Assembly: GCF_013307225.1 (NCBI RefSeq)
Contig: NZ_CP028942.1
Location: 868,001-932,000 of the forward strand
Origin: Polynucleobacter tropicus
GTDB taxonomy: Bacteria; Pseudomonadota; Gammaproteobacteria; Burkholderiales; Burkholderiaceae
DNA: 64,000 nt
Direction: 5' to 3'
Shown here: in pieces, positions 44,704 to 53,253 of the stretch
Layout: each line of letters begins with the position of its first letter
Numbering within the stretch: position 1 is the first letter of the stretch
The notes under the pieces: generated by a model
Told to the model about the DNA's origin: nothing
Database searches by the model: none
What the model saw: only the letters and a program-made list of their open reading frames with translations
Made by a program: the position numbers and the translations under genes

Positions 44704-44781
44704 ATGTTGATGAATTTCTCACTTTTAAACGGCCTTCTTCTGCTAGCACTAAGCCTAAAGCTTGGGGCGGGTAAGGCCTGA
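44704..44781 (+). CDS. leuL: Leucine leader peptide (leuL-like)
   Basis: A 25-codon reading frame, too short for ordinary gene finding, that reads MLMNFSLLNGLLLLALSLKL and then GAGKA. Ten codons encode leucine, including four in a row (CTT CTT CTG CTA, 44734-44745). It stands before a terminator hairpin and leuA, the arrangement of a classical attenuation leader. Stalling at Leu codons when charged tRNA-Leu is scarce would let leuA be transcribed; smooth translation to the TGA (44779-44781) would permit termination. A second in-frame ATG at 44710 could also start it. The peptide itself is not expected to have a function. Confidence 0.85.
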   Translation: MLMNFSLLNGLLLLALSLKLGAGKA

Positions 44782-44821
44782 GTTGATGAGATAGATACTA
44801 TTCATTAACCACCAATACCAG

Positions 44822-44851
44822 CCCCAGCATATTGCTGGGGTTTTTGTTTTT
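44822..44851 (+). terminator. leuA attenuator (intrinsic terminator in the leader)
   Basis: Stem CCCCAGCA (44822-44829) with TGCTGGGG (44833-44840), 3-base loop, followed by TTTTTGTTTTT. Its 5' arm can instead pair with 44760-44772 to form an antiterminator (GCT, GGGGC and GGT pairing with AGC, GCCCC and ACC at 44817-44828), so the two structures exclude each other. Confidence 0.88.
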
Positions 44852-44894
44852 AGAATGCTGTTCAAGAGATATTAAGTAAAACCGGAGAGTAGTG

Positions 44895-46442
44895 ATGAGC
44901 GACAAAGTAATCATTTTTGACACCACCTTGCGTGATGGTGAGCAATCCCCAGGCGCGTCGATGACTAAGGACGAGAAAGTTCGCATTGCTCGTCAACTCG
45001 AGCGTTTAAAGGTGGATGTGATTGAAGCTGGATTCGCGGCAAGTTCTGAAGGGGACTTTCAGGCTATCTCTGCGGTAGCTGCTGCAGTCAAGGATTCGAT
45101 TGTCTGCTCATTGGCTAGAGCGAATGACAAAGACATTATCCGTGCTGCCGATGCATTACAGGCTGCCAATGCCAAGCGTATTCATGCATTTTTGGCTACC
45201 AGCCCATTGCATATGGCAGTGAAATTGCGCATGTCTCCCGAAGAGGTGTTGGAGCAAGCCAAACGCTCGATTCGTTTTGCTAGAAATTTGGCTTCGGATA
45301 TTGAGTTCTCTGCGGAAGATGGCTATCGATCAGAGATGGATTTCTTATGCCGCGTAGTTGAGGCAGTCATCAATGAAGGGGCTTCAACTATTAATATTCC
45401 TGATACGGTTGGTTACGCAACACCTGAGTTGTATGGCGAGTTTATTAAGACTTTGCGTACACGTATTCCTAATTCTGATAAAGCCGTTTGGTCAGTGCAT
45501 TGTCATAATGACTTGGGTATGGCTGTCGCTAATTCATTGGCTGGCGTGAAGATTGGTGGGGCTCGTCAAATCGAGTGCACTATTAATGGCTTGGGTGAGC
45601 GCGCTGGTAATACCGCATTAGAAGAAATCGTAATGTCCTTGCGTACTCGCAAAGATTACTTCGATGTGGTTTGCGGCATCGATGCAAGTCAAATTGTTCC
45701 CGCATCCAAATTGGTTTCTCAGATCACAGGTTTCGTTGTTCAGCCAAACAAGGCAGTTGTTGGGGCGAACGCCTTTGCGCATGCCTCTGGTATTCACCAG
45801 GACGGTATTTTGAAGAATCGTGAAACCTATGAAATCATGCGCGCAGAAGATGTGGGTTGGACAACCAACAAGATCGTCTTGGGCAAATTGTCGGGACGTA
45901 ATGCATTTAAACAGCGCTTGCAAGAATTAGGCATTACTGTAGAAGCTGAAGCGGATTTGAACGAAGCATTCACGCGCTTTAAGGCATTGGCTGATCAAAA
46001 GGCGGAGATCTTTGATGAAGACATCATCGCCATCATGTCGGATGCAGCCGCTGCAGAAGAGGGTGAATTTTTCCAATTCATTTCTTTGAATCAACATTCT
46101 GAAACAGGTGAGCGACCTAAGTCCCGCATCACTTTCCGTATGGGCGATAATGAAGTGAGCTCTGAAGCAGAAGGCAACGGACCAGTTGATGCAAGCTTGA
46201 ATGCTATAGAGGAAATTGCAAAGAGTGGGGCCGAACAATTGTTGTACTCTGTTAATGCGATTACCTCGGGAACTCAGTCACAAGGCGAAGTAACAGTGCG
46301 CCTGTCAAAAGGCGGTCGCATTGTGAATGGCGTGGGCACAGACCCTGACATCATTGCTGCTTCAGCAAAAGCGTATTTATCTGCTTTAAATAAGTTGCAT
46401 GATCCAAGCCAGGCGAAGCTAAATGCCCAAATGACGCCGTAG
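44895..46442 (+). CDS. leuA: 2-isopropylmalate synthase
   Basis: First committed step of leucine synthesis, condensing acetyl-CoA with 2-ketoisovalerate. The product is 515 residues from the ATG at 44895, with GGAGAG 6 bases upstream; a GTG one codon earlier is less likely. The catalytic barrel begins with [18 protein letters not shown] (metal and substrate residues) and has [16 protein letters not shown] and [13 protein letters not shown]. The C-terminal regulatory domain (from about residue 390) should bind leucine for feedback inhibition. Transcription is probably controlled by the attenuation leader upstream. Confidence 0.96.
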   Translation: MSDKVIIFDTTLRDGEQSPGASMTKDEKVRIARQLERLKVDVIEAGFAASSEGDFQAISAVAAAVKDSIVCSLARANDKDIIRAADALQAANAKRIHAFLATSPLHMAVKLRMSPEEVLEQAKRSIRFARNLASDIEFSAEDGYRSEMDFLCRVVEAVINEGASTINIPDTVGYATPELYGEFIKTLRTRIPNSDKAVWSVHCHNDLGMAVANSLAGVKIGGARQIECTINGLGERAGNTALEEIVMSLRTRKDYFDVVCGIDASQIVPASKLVSQITGFVVQPNKAVVGANAFAHASGIHQDGILKNRETYEIMRAEDVGWTTNKIVLGKLSGRNAFKQRLQELGITVEAEADLNEAFTRFKALADQKAEIFDEDIIAIMSDAAAAEEGEFFQFISLNQHSETGERPKSRITFRMGDNEVSSEAEGNGPVDASLNAIEEIAKSGAEQLLYSVNAITSGTQSQGEVTVRLSKGGRIVNGVGTDPDIIAASAKAYLSALNKLHDPSQAKLNAQMTP

Positions 46443-46491
46443 TGGTCACCTATAAATCCTTAAGTAACTGTTTTTAAAGGATAAAATGTAT

Positions 46492-46515
46492 AAAGCCCTC
46501 ATTAGAGGGCTTTTT
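46492..46515 (+). terminator. Rho-independent terminator after leuA
   Basis: Stem AAAGCCCTC (46492-46500) with GAGGGCTTT (46505-46513), loop ATTA, running into a T-tract. It lies 50 bases after the leuA stop and separates leuA from the rpsO promoter. Confidence 0.9.
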
Positions 46516-46544
46516 CTTGGCCCGTAAACCAGTTCTGAATCTGC

Positions 46545-46550
46545 TACAAT
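46545..46550 (+). promoter_or_regulatory. -10 box of rpsO
   Basis: TACAAT, about 100 bases before rpsO. The expected start of transcription is near 46557. A TTGGCC at 46517-46522 is 22 bases away, too far for a standard -35. Confidence 0.45.
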
Positions 46551-46556
46551 TCGAGG

Positions 46557-46633
46557 GCTTTGATTTATAAAGCTTTTTTAGTTTTTTTGTTTAATTAAGC
46601 ACGACACAAATTGGGTGAAAGCTCAGGTGTTCG
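46557..46633 (+). promoter_or_regulatory. Structured rpsO leader
   Basis: Two hairpins precede rpsO. GCTTT (46557-46561) pairs with AAAGC (46569-46573) and is followed by long T-runs, like a weak terminator. CGACAC (46602-46607) pairs with GTGTTCG (46627-46633) just before the AAGGAG ribosome site. S15 regulates its own mRNA through 5' leader structure in several bacteria, so a control role is plausible, but no known S15-binding motif was identified. Confidence 0.35.
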
Positions 46634-46652
46634 CAAGTAAGGAGTATTAAAA

Positions 46653-46922
46653 ATGGCAGTTGCTGATATCAAAACGGCGGAAATCGTCAAAGAAAACGCG
46701 CGCAGCGCAAACGATACGGGTAGCCCTGAAGTTCAAGTTTCATTGCTAACAGCCCGCATCAATGAATTAACCCCCCATTTCAAGGCTAACGCTAAAGACC
46801 ATCACAGCCGTCGCGGTTTGTTGAAGATGGTTTCACGTCGCCGTCGCCTCTTGGATTACCTTAAAGGCAAAGATCTGGATCGCTATCGCGCATTGATCGA
46901 GAAATTAGGTCTCCGTAAGTAA
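46653..46922 (+). CDS. rpsO: 30S ribosomal protein S15
   Basis: An 89-residue primary-binding protein of the 30S platform that contacts 16S rRNA helices 20-22 and forms bridge B4. Conserved segments are [20 protein letters not shown] and [20 protein letters not shown], and the C-terminal [14 protein letters not shown] is complete. AAGGAG precedes the ATG. The gene has its own promoter and terminator and stands upstream of pnp, the same order as in E. coli. Confidence 0.98.
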   Translation: MAVADIKTAEIVKENARSANDTGSPEVQVSLLTARINELTPHFKANAKDHHSRRGLLKMVSRRRRLLDYLKGKDLDRYRALIEKLGLRK

Positions 46923-46939
46923 TTCTTATCGGTATTGCA

Positions 46940-47001
46940 ATGCCATCTTGCTTAGGGTTGTTTCTTCACTGAATCAGTCTTAAGAAGGTGGCATGTTTTT
47001 T
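46940..47001 (+). terminator. Intrinsic terminator after rpsO
   Basis: Long stem of 14 pairs, 46940-46954 (ATGCCATCTTGCTTA) with 46981-46994 (TAAGAAGGTGGCAT), with one bulged G and one G-T pair, a 26-base loop and a run of T residues. Some read-through into pnp is possible, as in E. coli. Confidence 0.75.
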
Positions 47002-47033
47002 GAGCGCTTTTAGATTATTTGTGTAGGGGATCG

Positions 47034-47162
47034 TGTCATTCCAATGAGTTTCTGAGTAGTTAAAACAGAGTCTCCCTGGAATGGCATCCCTTGAAATCTT
47101 CAATCGCTCCAGTGTTGTCGTGACACTGCTTTATCTCACGGCAAACGTAGTGCTCGTGTGAG
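47034..47162 (+). promoter_or_regulatory. Structured pnp leader
   Basis: Three hairpins in series. The first pairs TGTCATTCCA (47034-47043) with TGGAATGGCA (47077-47086), and an inner arm GAGTTTCTG/CAGAGTCTC extends it. The second is CAGTGT/ACACTG (47110-47128). The third is CTCAC/GTGAG (47135-47162). In E. coli a long leader hairpin of pnp is cut by RNase III and then attacked by PNPase itself, giving autoregulation. The first hairpin is a good candidate for the same use. Confidence 0.5.
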
Positions 47163-47193
47163 TATTGCGTGAATAATTTGGAGAGAATCAAAA

Positions 47194-49353
47194 ATGAGTA
47201 TGTTTAAAAAAGCAGTGAAGAGTTTTCAGTGGGGCAACCATCAAGTAACCATGGAAACAGGCGAGATCGCTCGTCAAGCTGGTGGTGCTGTAATCGTTAA
47301 CGTAGATGACACCGTAGTAATGGGTACAGTAGTTGCCTCTAAGACTGCTAAGCCAGGCCAAGACTTTTTCCCATTGACAGTAGATTATCTTGAGAAGACC
47401 TATGCTGCAGGTAAGATTCCTGGCGGCTTCTTCCGTCGTGAAGGTCGTCCATCTGAAGGTGAAACATTAATCTCTCGTCTGATTGACCGTCCTATTCGTC
47501 CATTATTCCCAGAAGGCTTCTACAACGAAGTACAGGTTGTAGTGCACGTGTTGTCGATCAATCCAGACGTTCCATCTGACATCCCTGCATTGATCGCAGC
47601 TTCTGCAGCATTGGCGGTTTCTGGTATCCCATTTAGCGGTCCAGTTGGCGCAGCTCGTGTGGGTTATGCAAATGGCCAGTATCTATTGAACCCAACTCGT
47701 TCAGAGCAAGCTACTAGCGAGCTCGATTTAATCGTTGCTGGTACACAAGCTGCTGTATTGATGGTTGAATCTGAAGCAAACCAACTTTCTGAAGAAATTA
47801 TGTTGGGCGCAGTCGTATATGGTCACGAGCAAATGCAAACCGCGATCAATGCGATTAACGATTTGGTTCGTGAAGCAGGTAAGCCAGAGTGGGATTGGCA
47901 AGCAGCCCCTAAAGATGAGCCATTGATTGCTAAAGTAAGCGCATTGGCTGAAGGCCCATTGCGTGAGGCATATCAAATTCGTCAAAAGGGCGCACGCTCT
48001 GACAAGCTTAAGGCAATCACTAAAGAGGTATTGGCGAAATTAGCTGAAGAAGGTGAAGTGGATGATGTTGCTGTTGGCAATATCTTGTTTGAAATCGAGG
48101 CAAAGATTGTTCGTAGTCAGATTTTGAATGGCGAGCCACGTATTGATGGTCGCGATACACGCACCGTTCGTCCAATCGAGATTCGTAATGGCGTATTACC
48201 ACGCACTCACGGTTCAGCATTGTTTACTCGCGGTGAAACACAGGCTCTCGTTGTTGCTACTTTGGGTACAGCGCGTGACGAACAAATTATTGATGCGCTC
48301 GAAGGTGAATACCGCGATCGTTTCATGTTCCACTACAACATGCCTCCATTTGCTACTGGCGAAACTGGTCGCGTAGGTAGCCCTAAGCGTCGTGAAATCG
48401 GCCACGGTCGTTTGGCAAAGCGCGCATTGATTCCCGTGTTGCCAAGCCCAGAGGACTTTGCATACAGCATTCGTGTAGTTTCTGAGATCACCGAATCTAA
48501 TGGCTCTTCATCCATGGCTTCTGTTTGCGGCGGCTGCTTAGCAATGATGGATGCTGGTGTTCCAGTTAAGGCTCACGTTGCTGGCGTTGCAATGGGCTTG
48601 ATTTTGGATGGCAATCGTTTTGCTGTTCTAACTGACATCTTGGGTGACGAAGATCACTTGGGCGATATGGACTTCAAAGTAGCTGGTACAGCTAACGGTA
48701 TTACTGCATTGCAGATGGATATCAAAGTCCAAGGTATTACTAAAGAGATCATGCAGGTTGCATTAGCCCAGGCTAAAGAAGGTCGCTTACATATCTTGAG
48801 CAAGATGCAAGAAGCAATGGGTTCTGTACGTACAGAATTGTCAGCACATGCTCCACGCATGGTGTCATTTAAGATTCATCCAGACAAGATTCGCGAAGTG
48901 ATTGGTAAGGGTGGTGCAACCATCCAGGCTTTGACCAAAGAAACTGGTTGCAGCATCGACATTCAGGATGATGGCACTGTAACGATTGCCTCTACCAATG
49001 CTGATGGTTTGGCTGAAGCTAAATCCCGCATCGAAGGTATTACTGCAGAAGCTGAAGTAGGCAAGATCTATGAAGGCCCAGTAGTGAAGCTCCTCGAGTT
49101 TGGCGCATTAGTCAATATTCTTCCTGGTAAAGATGGCCTCTTGCACATCTCTGAGATTTCAAATGAGCGTGTAAAGGAAGTTAAGGACTATTTGCAAGAA
49201 GGTCAGATTGTTCGCGTGAAGTTGTTAGCTGCTGATGAGCGTGGTCGTTTGCGTTTATCTCTTAAGGCTGCAATGGCAGATGAGGGTGGCACGATTACTC
49301 CTTTAGCAGGCGCGGCTGATGCCGCTCCTGCTCCATCTGGCGAGACTGCTTAA
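47194..49353 (+). CDS. pnp: Polyribonucleotide nucleotidyltransferase (PNPase)
   Basis: Phosphorolytic 3' to 5' exoribonuclease, core of RNA decay. At 719 residues it has the full layout: two RNase PH-like domains (about 1-140 and 310-540; catalytic region with [19 protein letters not shown] and its Asp residues), a linking helical domain, a KH domain ([20 protein letters not shown] near residue 565) and an S1 domain ([19 protein letters not shown]) to about residue 690. The short C-terminus is rich in Ala, Pro and Gly. TTGGAGAG is the ribosome site. It follows rpsO and probably controls its own leader. Confidence 0.97.
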   Translation: MSMFKKAVKSFQWGNHQVTMETGEIARQAGGAVIVNVDDTVVMGTVVASKTAKPGQDFFPLTVDYLEKTYAAGKIPGGFFRREGRPSEGETLISRLIDRPIRPLFPEGFYNEVQVVVHVLSINPDVPSDIPALIAASAALAVSGIPFSGPVGAARVGYANGQYLLNPTRSEQATSELDLIVAGTQAAVLMVESEANQLSEEIMLGAVVYGHEQMQTAINAINDLVREAGKPEWDWQAAPKDEPLIAKVSALAEGPLREAYQIRQKGARSDKLKAITKEVLAKLAEEGEVDDVAVGNILFEIEAKIVRSQILNGEPRIDGRDTRTVRPIEIRNGVLPRTHGSALFTRGETQALVVATLGTARDEQIIDALEGEYRDRFMFHYNMPPFATGETGRVGSPKRREIGHGRLAKRALIPVLPSPEDFAYSIRVVSEITESNGSSSMASVCGGCLAMMDAGVPVKAHVAGVAMGLILDGNRFAVLTDILGDEDHLGDMDFKVAGTANGITALQMDIKVQGITKEIMQVALAQAKEGRLHILSKMQEAMGSVRTELSAHAPRMVSFKIHPDKIREVIGKGGATIQALTKETGCSIDIQDDGTVTIASTNADGLAEAKSRIEGITAEAEVGKIYEGPVVKLLEFGALVNILPGKDGLLHISEISNERVKEVKDYLQEGQIVRVKLLAADERGRLRLSLKAAMADEGGTITPLAGAADAAPAPSGETA

Positions 49354-49384
49354 GTTCTGAACTAGATCACTAGCAAGGATATTC

Positions 49385-50383
49385 ATGCGCGTTATAGAGA
49401 TTAAAGAATATGGCGCACCAGAAATGTTGGTGCCAACCACTCGTCCTGACCCTGTAGTTCCATCTGCGGGATCTGGCGAGATCTTAATTAAGGTACTGGC
49501 CGCGGGAATTAATCGCCCTGACGTTTTGCAGCGTAAGGGGCATTACCCAGTTCCTGCTGGCGCATCTGATATTCCCGGCCTTGAAGTTGCTGGTGAAATT
49601 ATTGGCGGTGATTTATCGCATGCTGATAATGCTTTTGGTCTCAAGCTTGGCGATAAAGTCTGCGCCTTGGTCCAGGGCGGTGGATATGCAGACCTATGTA
49701 CTGCGCCAGTTGCGCAGTGCTTGCCTTATCCAACCGGCTTTACTGATCAAGAGGCAGCAGCATTGCCAGAGACTTTTTACACCGTGTGGAGCAATGTCTT
49801 CATGCGTGGTGAGTTATCAGAAGGTGAGACTTTATTAGTACAGGGTGGTTCAAGCGGTATTGGCGTAACAGCCATCTTGCTAGCTAAAGCTTTAGGCCAC
49901 AAAGTTTTTGTTACCGCTGGTACGGATGAAAAGTGCGCCGCTTGTTTGAAGTTAGGTGCTGATCTTGCTATCAATTACAAAACTCAAGACTTTGTTGAAG
50001 AAGTAAAAAAAGCTACTGATGGCAAAGGTGTGAATGTCATTCTAGATATGGTTACAGGCGCTTACGTTCAACGTGAGATCGATTGCTTGGCTGATGATGG
50101 TCGTATTGTGATTATTGCCATTCAAGGTGGCTCTAAAGCTGAAGTCAGTACTAATCAGATATTACGTCGCCGTCTTACTATTACTGGATCGACTTTACGT
50201 CCACGTCCTGTTTCGTTTAAGAAGCAAATTACTAAACAGTTGCATGACAATGTCTGGCCCTTGCTTAATGCAGGCAAGTTAAAGCCGGCCATTTATAAGA
50301 CATTTACATTGGATCAGGCTGCAGACGCACATCGCTTGATGGAGTCTTCAGAGCACGTTGGCAAGATTGTTTTAACGGTATAA
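49385..50383 (+). CDS. NAD(P)H-quinone oxidoreductase, zeta-crystallin/PIG3 type
   Basis: Medium-chain dehydrogenase family enzyme of 332 residues without the structural or catalytic zinc ligands, as in quinone oxidoreductases. Landmarks are AAGINRPDVLQRKGHYPVP and IPGLEVAGEI in the catalytic domain, and LVQGGSSGIGVTAILLAKALG as the NADPH-binding loop near residue 145. It is 31 bases after pnp and 17 bases before tpiA on the same strand. It likely reduces quinones or similar electrophiles; the real substrate is unknown. Confidence 0.88.
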   Translation: MRVIEIKEYGAPEMLVPTTRPDPVVPSAGSGEILIKVLAAGINRPDVLQRKGHYPVPAGASDIPGLEVAGEIIGGDLSHADNAFGLKLGDKVCALVQGGGYADLCTAPVAQCLPYPTGFTDQEAAALPETFYTVWSNVFMRGELSEGETLLVQGGSSGIGVTAILLAKALGHKVFVTAGTDEKCAACLKLGADLAINYKTQDFVEEVKKATDGKGVNVILDMVTGAYVQREIDCLADDGRIVIIAIQGGSKAEVSTNQILRRRLTITGSTLRPRPVSFKKQITKQLHDNVWPLLNAGKLKPAIYKTFTLDQAADAHRLMESSEHVGKIVLTV

Positions 50384-50400
50384 ACGACTTAATCAATCCT

Positions 50401-51159
50401 ATGCGTCCGCTCATCATCGTTGGCAACTGGAAAATGAATGGCAGTCTTGCTAGTAATCAAGATTGGATGAAATCAGTTGCTCAAGGCATGGAAAGTGGTA
50501 TGCCTGCTGGTCGTAAATTTGTAGTTTGTCCGCCGTTTCCGTATTTGCAACAATGTGGGAAATTAATTCAGGAGCAATCCATCGCTTTTTTAAGTTTGGG
50601 AGCTCAAGATGTTTCTGCTCAGTCCTCTGGTGCATACACTGGAGAAGCAAGCGCAAGCATGCTGAAAGAAATGAGTTGTCAGTATGTCATCGTCGGGCAC
50701 TCTGAGCGTCGCCAGATGCACCATGAGGCTGATGAAACAGTTGCGGCAAAAGCATTGCAGGCTCTAGATAACGGCATGACGCCGATCATTTGTGTTGGCG
50801 AAACCCTTGATGAACGTAACTCCGGCAGGGCTGAGGAGGTTGTTTGTGGGCAGGTAGCAAAGCAAGTAAATGTATTGCAAGATCGATTGGCTGACTGCTT
50901 AATTGCATATGAGCCTGTTTGGGCTATTGGGACTGGAAAAGTTGCTAGTGCGCAAATTGCGCAAGATATGCATCGACATATTCGTCTTCAGTTGGCTGAG
51001 TTTGATGAAGATGTTGCATCACATGTAGGAATTTTGTATGGCGGCAGTGTCAAGCCCGATAATGCCGTTGAATTGTTTGCCATGCCAGATATTGATGGTG
51101 GCTTGGTTGGTGGCGCATCTTTAGATGCACAGGATTTTCTGTCTATCTGTAGAGCATAG
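50401..51159 (+). CDS. tpiA: Triosephosphate isomerase
   Basis: Interconverts glyceraldehyde-3-phosphate and dihydroxyacetone phosphate; the latter also feeds NadA. At 252 residues it is complete. Asn and Lys of GNWKMN, the catalytic His of VIVGHSERRQ, the catalytic Glu and loop 6 of AYEPVWAIGTGK, and the phosphate-binding YGGSV and VGGASL are all present. It lies between the quinone oxidoreductase and secG on one strand. Confidence 0.97.
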   Translation: MRPLIIVGNWKMNGSLASNQDWMKSVAQGMESGMPAGRKFVVCPPFPYLQQCGKLIQEQSIAFLSLGAQDVSAQSSGAYTGEASASMLKEMSCQYVIVGHSERRQMHHEADETVAAKALQALDNGMTPIICVGETLDERNSGRAEEVVCGQVAKQVNVLQDRLADCLIAYEPVWAIGTGKVASAQIAQDMHRHIRLQLAEFDEDVASHVGILYGGSVKPDNAVELFAMPDIDGGLVGGASLDAQDFLSICRA

Positions 51160-51179
51160 TTTTTTATTGGAGAAATGTT

Positions 51180-51524
51180 GTGGAATGGTTTAAGACTTTA
51201 TTAATCGTGTTGCAGGTAATTTCAGCATTAGCTGTAATCCTGTTGGTTCTCTTGCAACAGGGTAAAGGTGCTGATATGGGTGCCGCGTTTGGTTCCGGTG
51301 CTTCTGGTAGCTTGTTTGGCGCCAGTGGATCCGCCAACTTTTTGTCCCATACCACCGCTATTTTTGCTGCTGTATTTTTTATCAGCACCATTGGTATTAC
51401 TTGGATTGGAAATAAGAAGGAAGTCAGCCCTGGCGTTCTCTCTGGAACGGTAGCCCCATCTGCCGTCCCAACAGTTCCGGCTGCTCCAGCTCAAGATCCA
51501 AGCAAGCCAGCGGTTCCAAAGTAA
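51180..51524 (+). CDS. secG: Preprotein translocase subunit SecG
   Basis: Small accessory subunit of the SecYEG channel. The 114-residue protein starts with GTG at 51180, with TTGGAGAA before it. Two membrane helices are seen (about residues 4-24 and 55-75), separated by the conserved cytoplasmic loop LLQQGKGADMGAAFGSGASG. The tail of about 35 residues is rich in Ala, Pro and Val. The tpiA-secG-tRNA-Leu-nuoA order is widely conserved in betaproteobacteria. Confidence 0.95.
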   Translation: MEWFKTLLIVLQVISALAVILLVLLQQGKGADMGAAFGSGASGSLFGASGSANFLSHTTAIFAAVFFISTIGITWIGNKKEVSPGVLSGTVAPSAVPTVPAAPAQDPSKPAVPK

Positions 51525-51609
51525 ATATGTAGTCTTTTACCGCTTTTCTTACCTCTTTTTGAGGGTGTTGAGTGGTGCAATGCAGTAGAATTGATGGGTT
51601 TTGCAAGAT

Positions 51610-51694
51610 GCCGACGTGGTGAAATTGGTAGACACGCTATCTTGAGGGGGTAGTGGCTTAGGCTGTGCGAGTTCGAGTCTCGCCGTCGGCACCA
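51610..51694 (+). tRNA. tRNA-Leu (anticodon GAG)
   Basis: Class II tRNA with acceptor GCCGACG (51610-51616) pairing with CGTCGGC (51684-51690), discriminator A and an encoded CCA. The anticodon stem CTATC/GGTAG encloses TTGAGGG with anticodon GAG at 51644-51646. It reads CUU and CUC, codons present in the leuA leader peptide (three CTT). It sits between secG and nuoA. Confidence 0.97.
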
Positions 51695-51799
51695 AAAAAG
51701 CAGTATCTGTAAGGGTTTTTGCTCTAAATCAATTGAGCATGAAGTGGAATAATTGATAATTCGCTGTTTTAAGGCTTACTAGACGTAATCAGGACCATT

Positions 51800-52159
51800 T
51801 TGAATCTCGCTAATTACTTTCCTGTTTTGCTATTTATCCTCGTAGGTATCGGGGTAGGCTTAGTCCCCATGTTCCTCGGAAAAATTCTGGCTCCTTCGAA
51901 GCCTGATGCTGAAAAATTATCGCCATACGAGTGCGGTTTTGAAGCTTTCGAAGATGCGCGTATGAAGTTTGACGTGCGCTACTACCTTATTGCCATCCTC
52001 TTTATTTTGTTTGACCTTGAAACTGCATTCCTCTTTCCTTGGGGTGTTGCATTGCGTGATCTAGGTTGGTTTGGCTACGCCTCTATGGTGATCTTCCTCT
52101 TGGAGTTCATTGTGGGATTTGTATATATCTGGAAAAAGGGCGCTCTCGACTGGGAGTGA
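51800..52159 (+). CDS. nuoA: NADH-quinone oxidoreductase subunit A
   Basis: A 119-residue membrane-arm subunit of complex I at the junction with the peripheral arm. Three helices are seen (about residues 7-27, 62-82, 88-110). The conserved segment [20 protein letters not shown] lies in the loop before helix 2. The start is TTG at 51800 with AGGA upstream. It is the first gene of a long nuo operon; no clear promoter could be assigned in the 105 bases after tRNA-Leu. Confidence 0.96.
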   Translation: MNLANYFPVLLFILVGIGVGLVPMFLGKILAPSKPDAEKLSPYECGFEAFEDARMKFDVRYYLIAILFILFDLETAFLFPWGVALRDLGWFGYASMVIFLLEFIVGFVYIWKKGALDWE

Positions 52160-52164
52160 TCGAT

Positions 52165-52647
52165 ATGGCATTAGAAGGCGTTCTTAAAGAAGGTTTTGTA
52201 ACAACCACAGCTGATCAGCTGATTAATTGGACCCGTAACGGTTCTTTGTGGCCAATGACATTTGGTCTTGCATGTTGTGCGGTAGAGATGATGCATGCGG
52301 GTGCTTCACGTTATGACTTGGACCGTTTTGGCGTGGTTTTCCGCCCATCACCGCGTCAGTCAGACCTCATGATTGTTGCTGGAACCTTATGTAACAAAAT
52401 GGCGCCAGCTTTACGTAAGGTGTACGACCAAATGCCTGAGCCACGTTGGGTAATCTCTATGGGTTCATGCGCAAATGGCGGTGGTTACTACCATAACTCC
52501 TATTCAGTTGTTCGCGGTTGCGACCGCATTGTTCCAGTCGACATTTATGTTCCTGGTTGCCCTCCAACTGCAGAAGCGTTGATCTACGGAATTATTCAGT
52601 TGCAATCCAAGATCACTCGCACTAGCACCATCGCGCGGAAGGCTTAA
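52165..52647 (+). CDS. nuoB: NADH-quinone oxidoreductase subunit B
   Basis: Holds cluster N2, the last iron-sulfur cluster before quinone. The product is 160 residues from the ATG at 52165, preceded by GGGAG; the open frame extends into nuoA, but that extension is not real. The cluster ligands are the adjacent cysteines in LACCAVEMM, one Cys in [10 protein letters not shown] and one in [11 protein letters not shown]. It lies 5 bases after nuoA. Confidence 0.97.
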   Translation: MALEGVLKEGFVTTTADQLINWTRNGSLWPMTFGLACCAVEMMHAGASRYDLDRFGVVFRPSPRQSDLMIVAGTLCNKMAPALRKVYDQMPEPRWVISMGSCANGGGYYHNSYSVVRGCDRIVPVDIYVPGCPPTAEALIYGIIQLQSKITRTSTIARKA

Positions 52648-52650
52648 AGC

Positions 52651-53250
52651 ATGTCAGATCGTTTGGTTCAATTAGCCGCTAACCTCGAAAAAGTTTTAGG
52701 TCAGCGCATTCAATCTGTTGAAATCGCTCTTGGTGAAGTGACGGTTACTGTAAAAGCAGATACTTATTTTGAGTCTGCTTTAATGCTCCGCGACGATCCA
52801 TCTTTAGCGTTTGAGCAATTGATTGATTTATGTGGTGTCGATTACCAAGACTACCGAGATGGCGCTTGGAGCGGTCAACGCTTTGGCGTTGTTAGTCACT
52901 TATTGTCCCTAGAACATAACTGGCGTTTGCGCGTACGCGTATTCGCTCCAGATGATAGCTATCCATTAGTTGCTTCAATTACTCCCGTATGGAATTCTGC
53001 AAACTGGTTCGAGCGCGAGGCATTTGACCTTTATGGAATTATTTTTGAAGGCCACGATGACTTACGTCGTATCTTGACTGACTATGGCTTTATCGGTCAT
53101 CCATTTAGAAAAGATTTCCCAATCAGCGGTAATGTAGAAATGCGTTATGACCCTGAGTTGAAGCGCGTTGTATATCAGCCGGTAACCATCGAAGCACGCG
53201 AGATTACTCCACGCATCGTACGTGAAGAGCAGTATGGAGGTCAAGCTTAA
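52651..53250 (+). CDS. nuoC: NADH-quinone oxidoreductase subunit C
   Basis: A 199-residue peripheral-arm subunit (30 kDa family) that supports the quinone site with NuoD. The family signature [27 protein letters not shown] block is present (landmarks [10 protein letters not shown] and HPFRKDFP). In E. coli nuoC and nuoD are fused; here they are separate, as usual in betaproteobacteria. It starts 3 bases after nuoB and stops 3 bases before nuoD. Confidence 0.96.
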   Translation: MSDRLVQLAANLEKVLGQRIQSVEIALGEVTVTVKADTYFESALMLRDDPSLAFEQLIDLCGVDYQDYRDGAWSGQRFGVVSHLLSLEHNWRLRVRVFAPDDSYPLVASITPVWNSANWFEREAFDLYGIIFEGHDDLRRILTDYGFIGHPFRKDFPISGNVEMRYDPELKRVVYQPVTIEAREITPRIVREEQYGGQA

Positions 53251-53253
53251 GCC

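Noticed and set aside
52066..52164. 33-residue upstream extension of NuoB
   Set aside because: It overlaps nuoA in another frame. GGGAG and the family N-terminus place the start at 52165.
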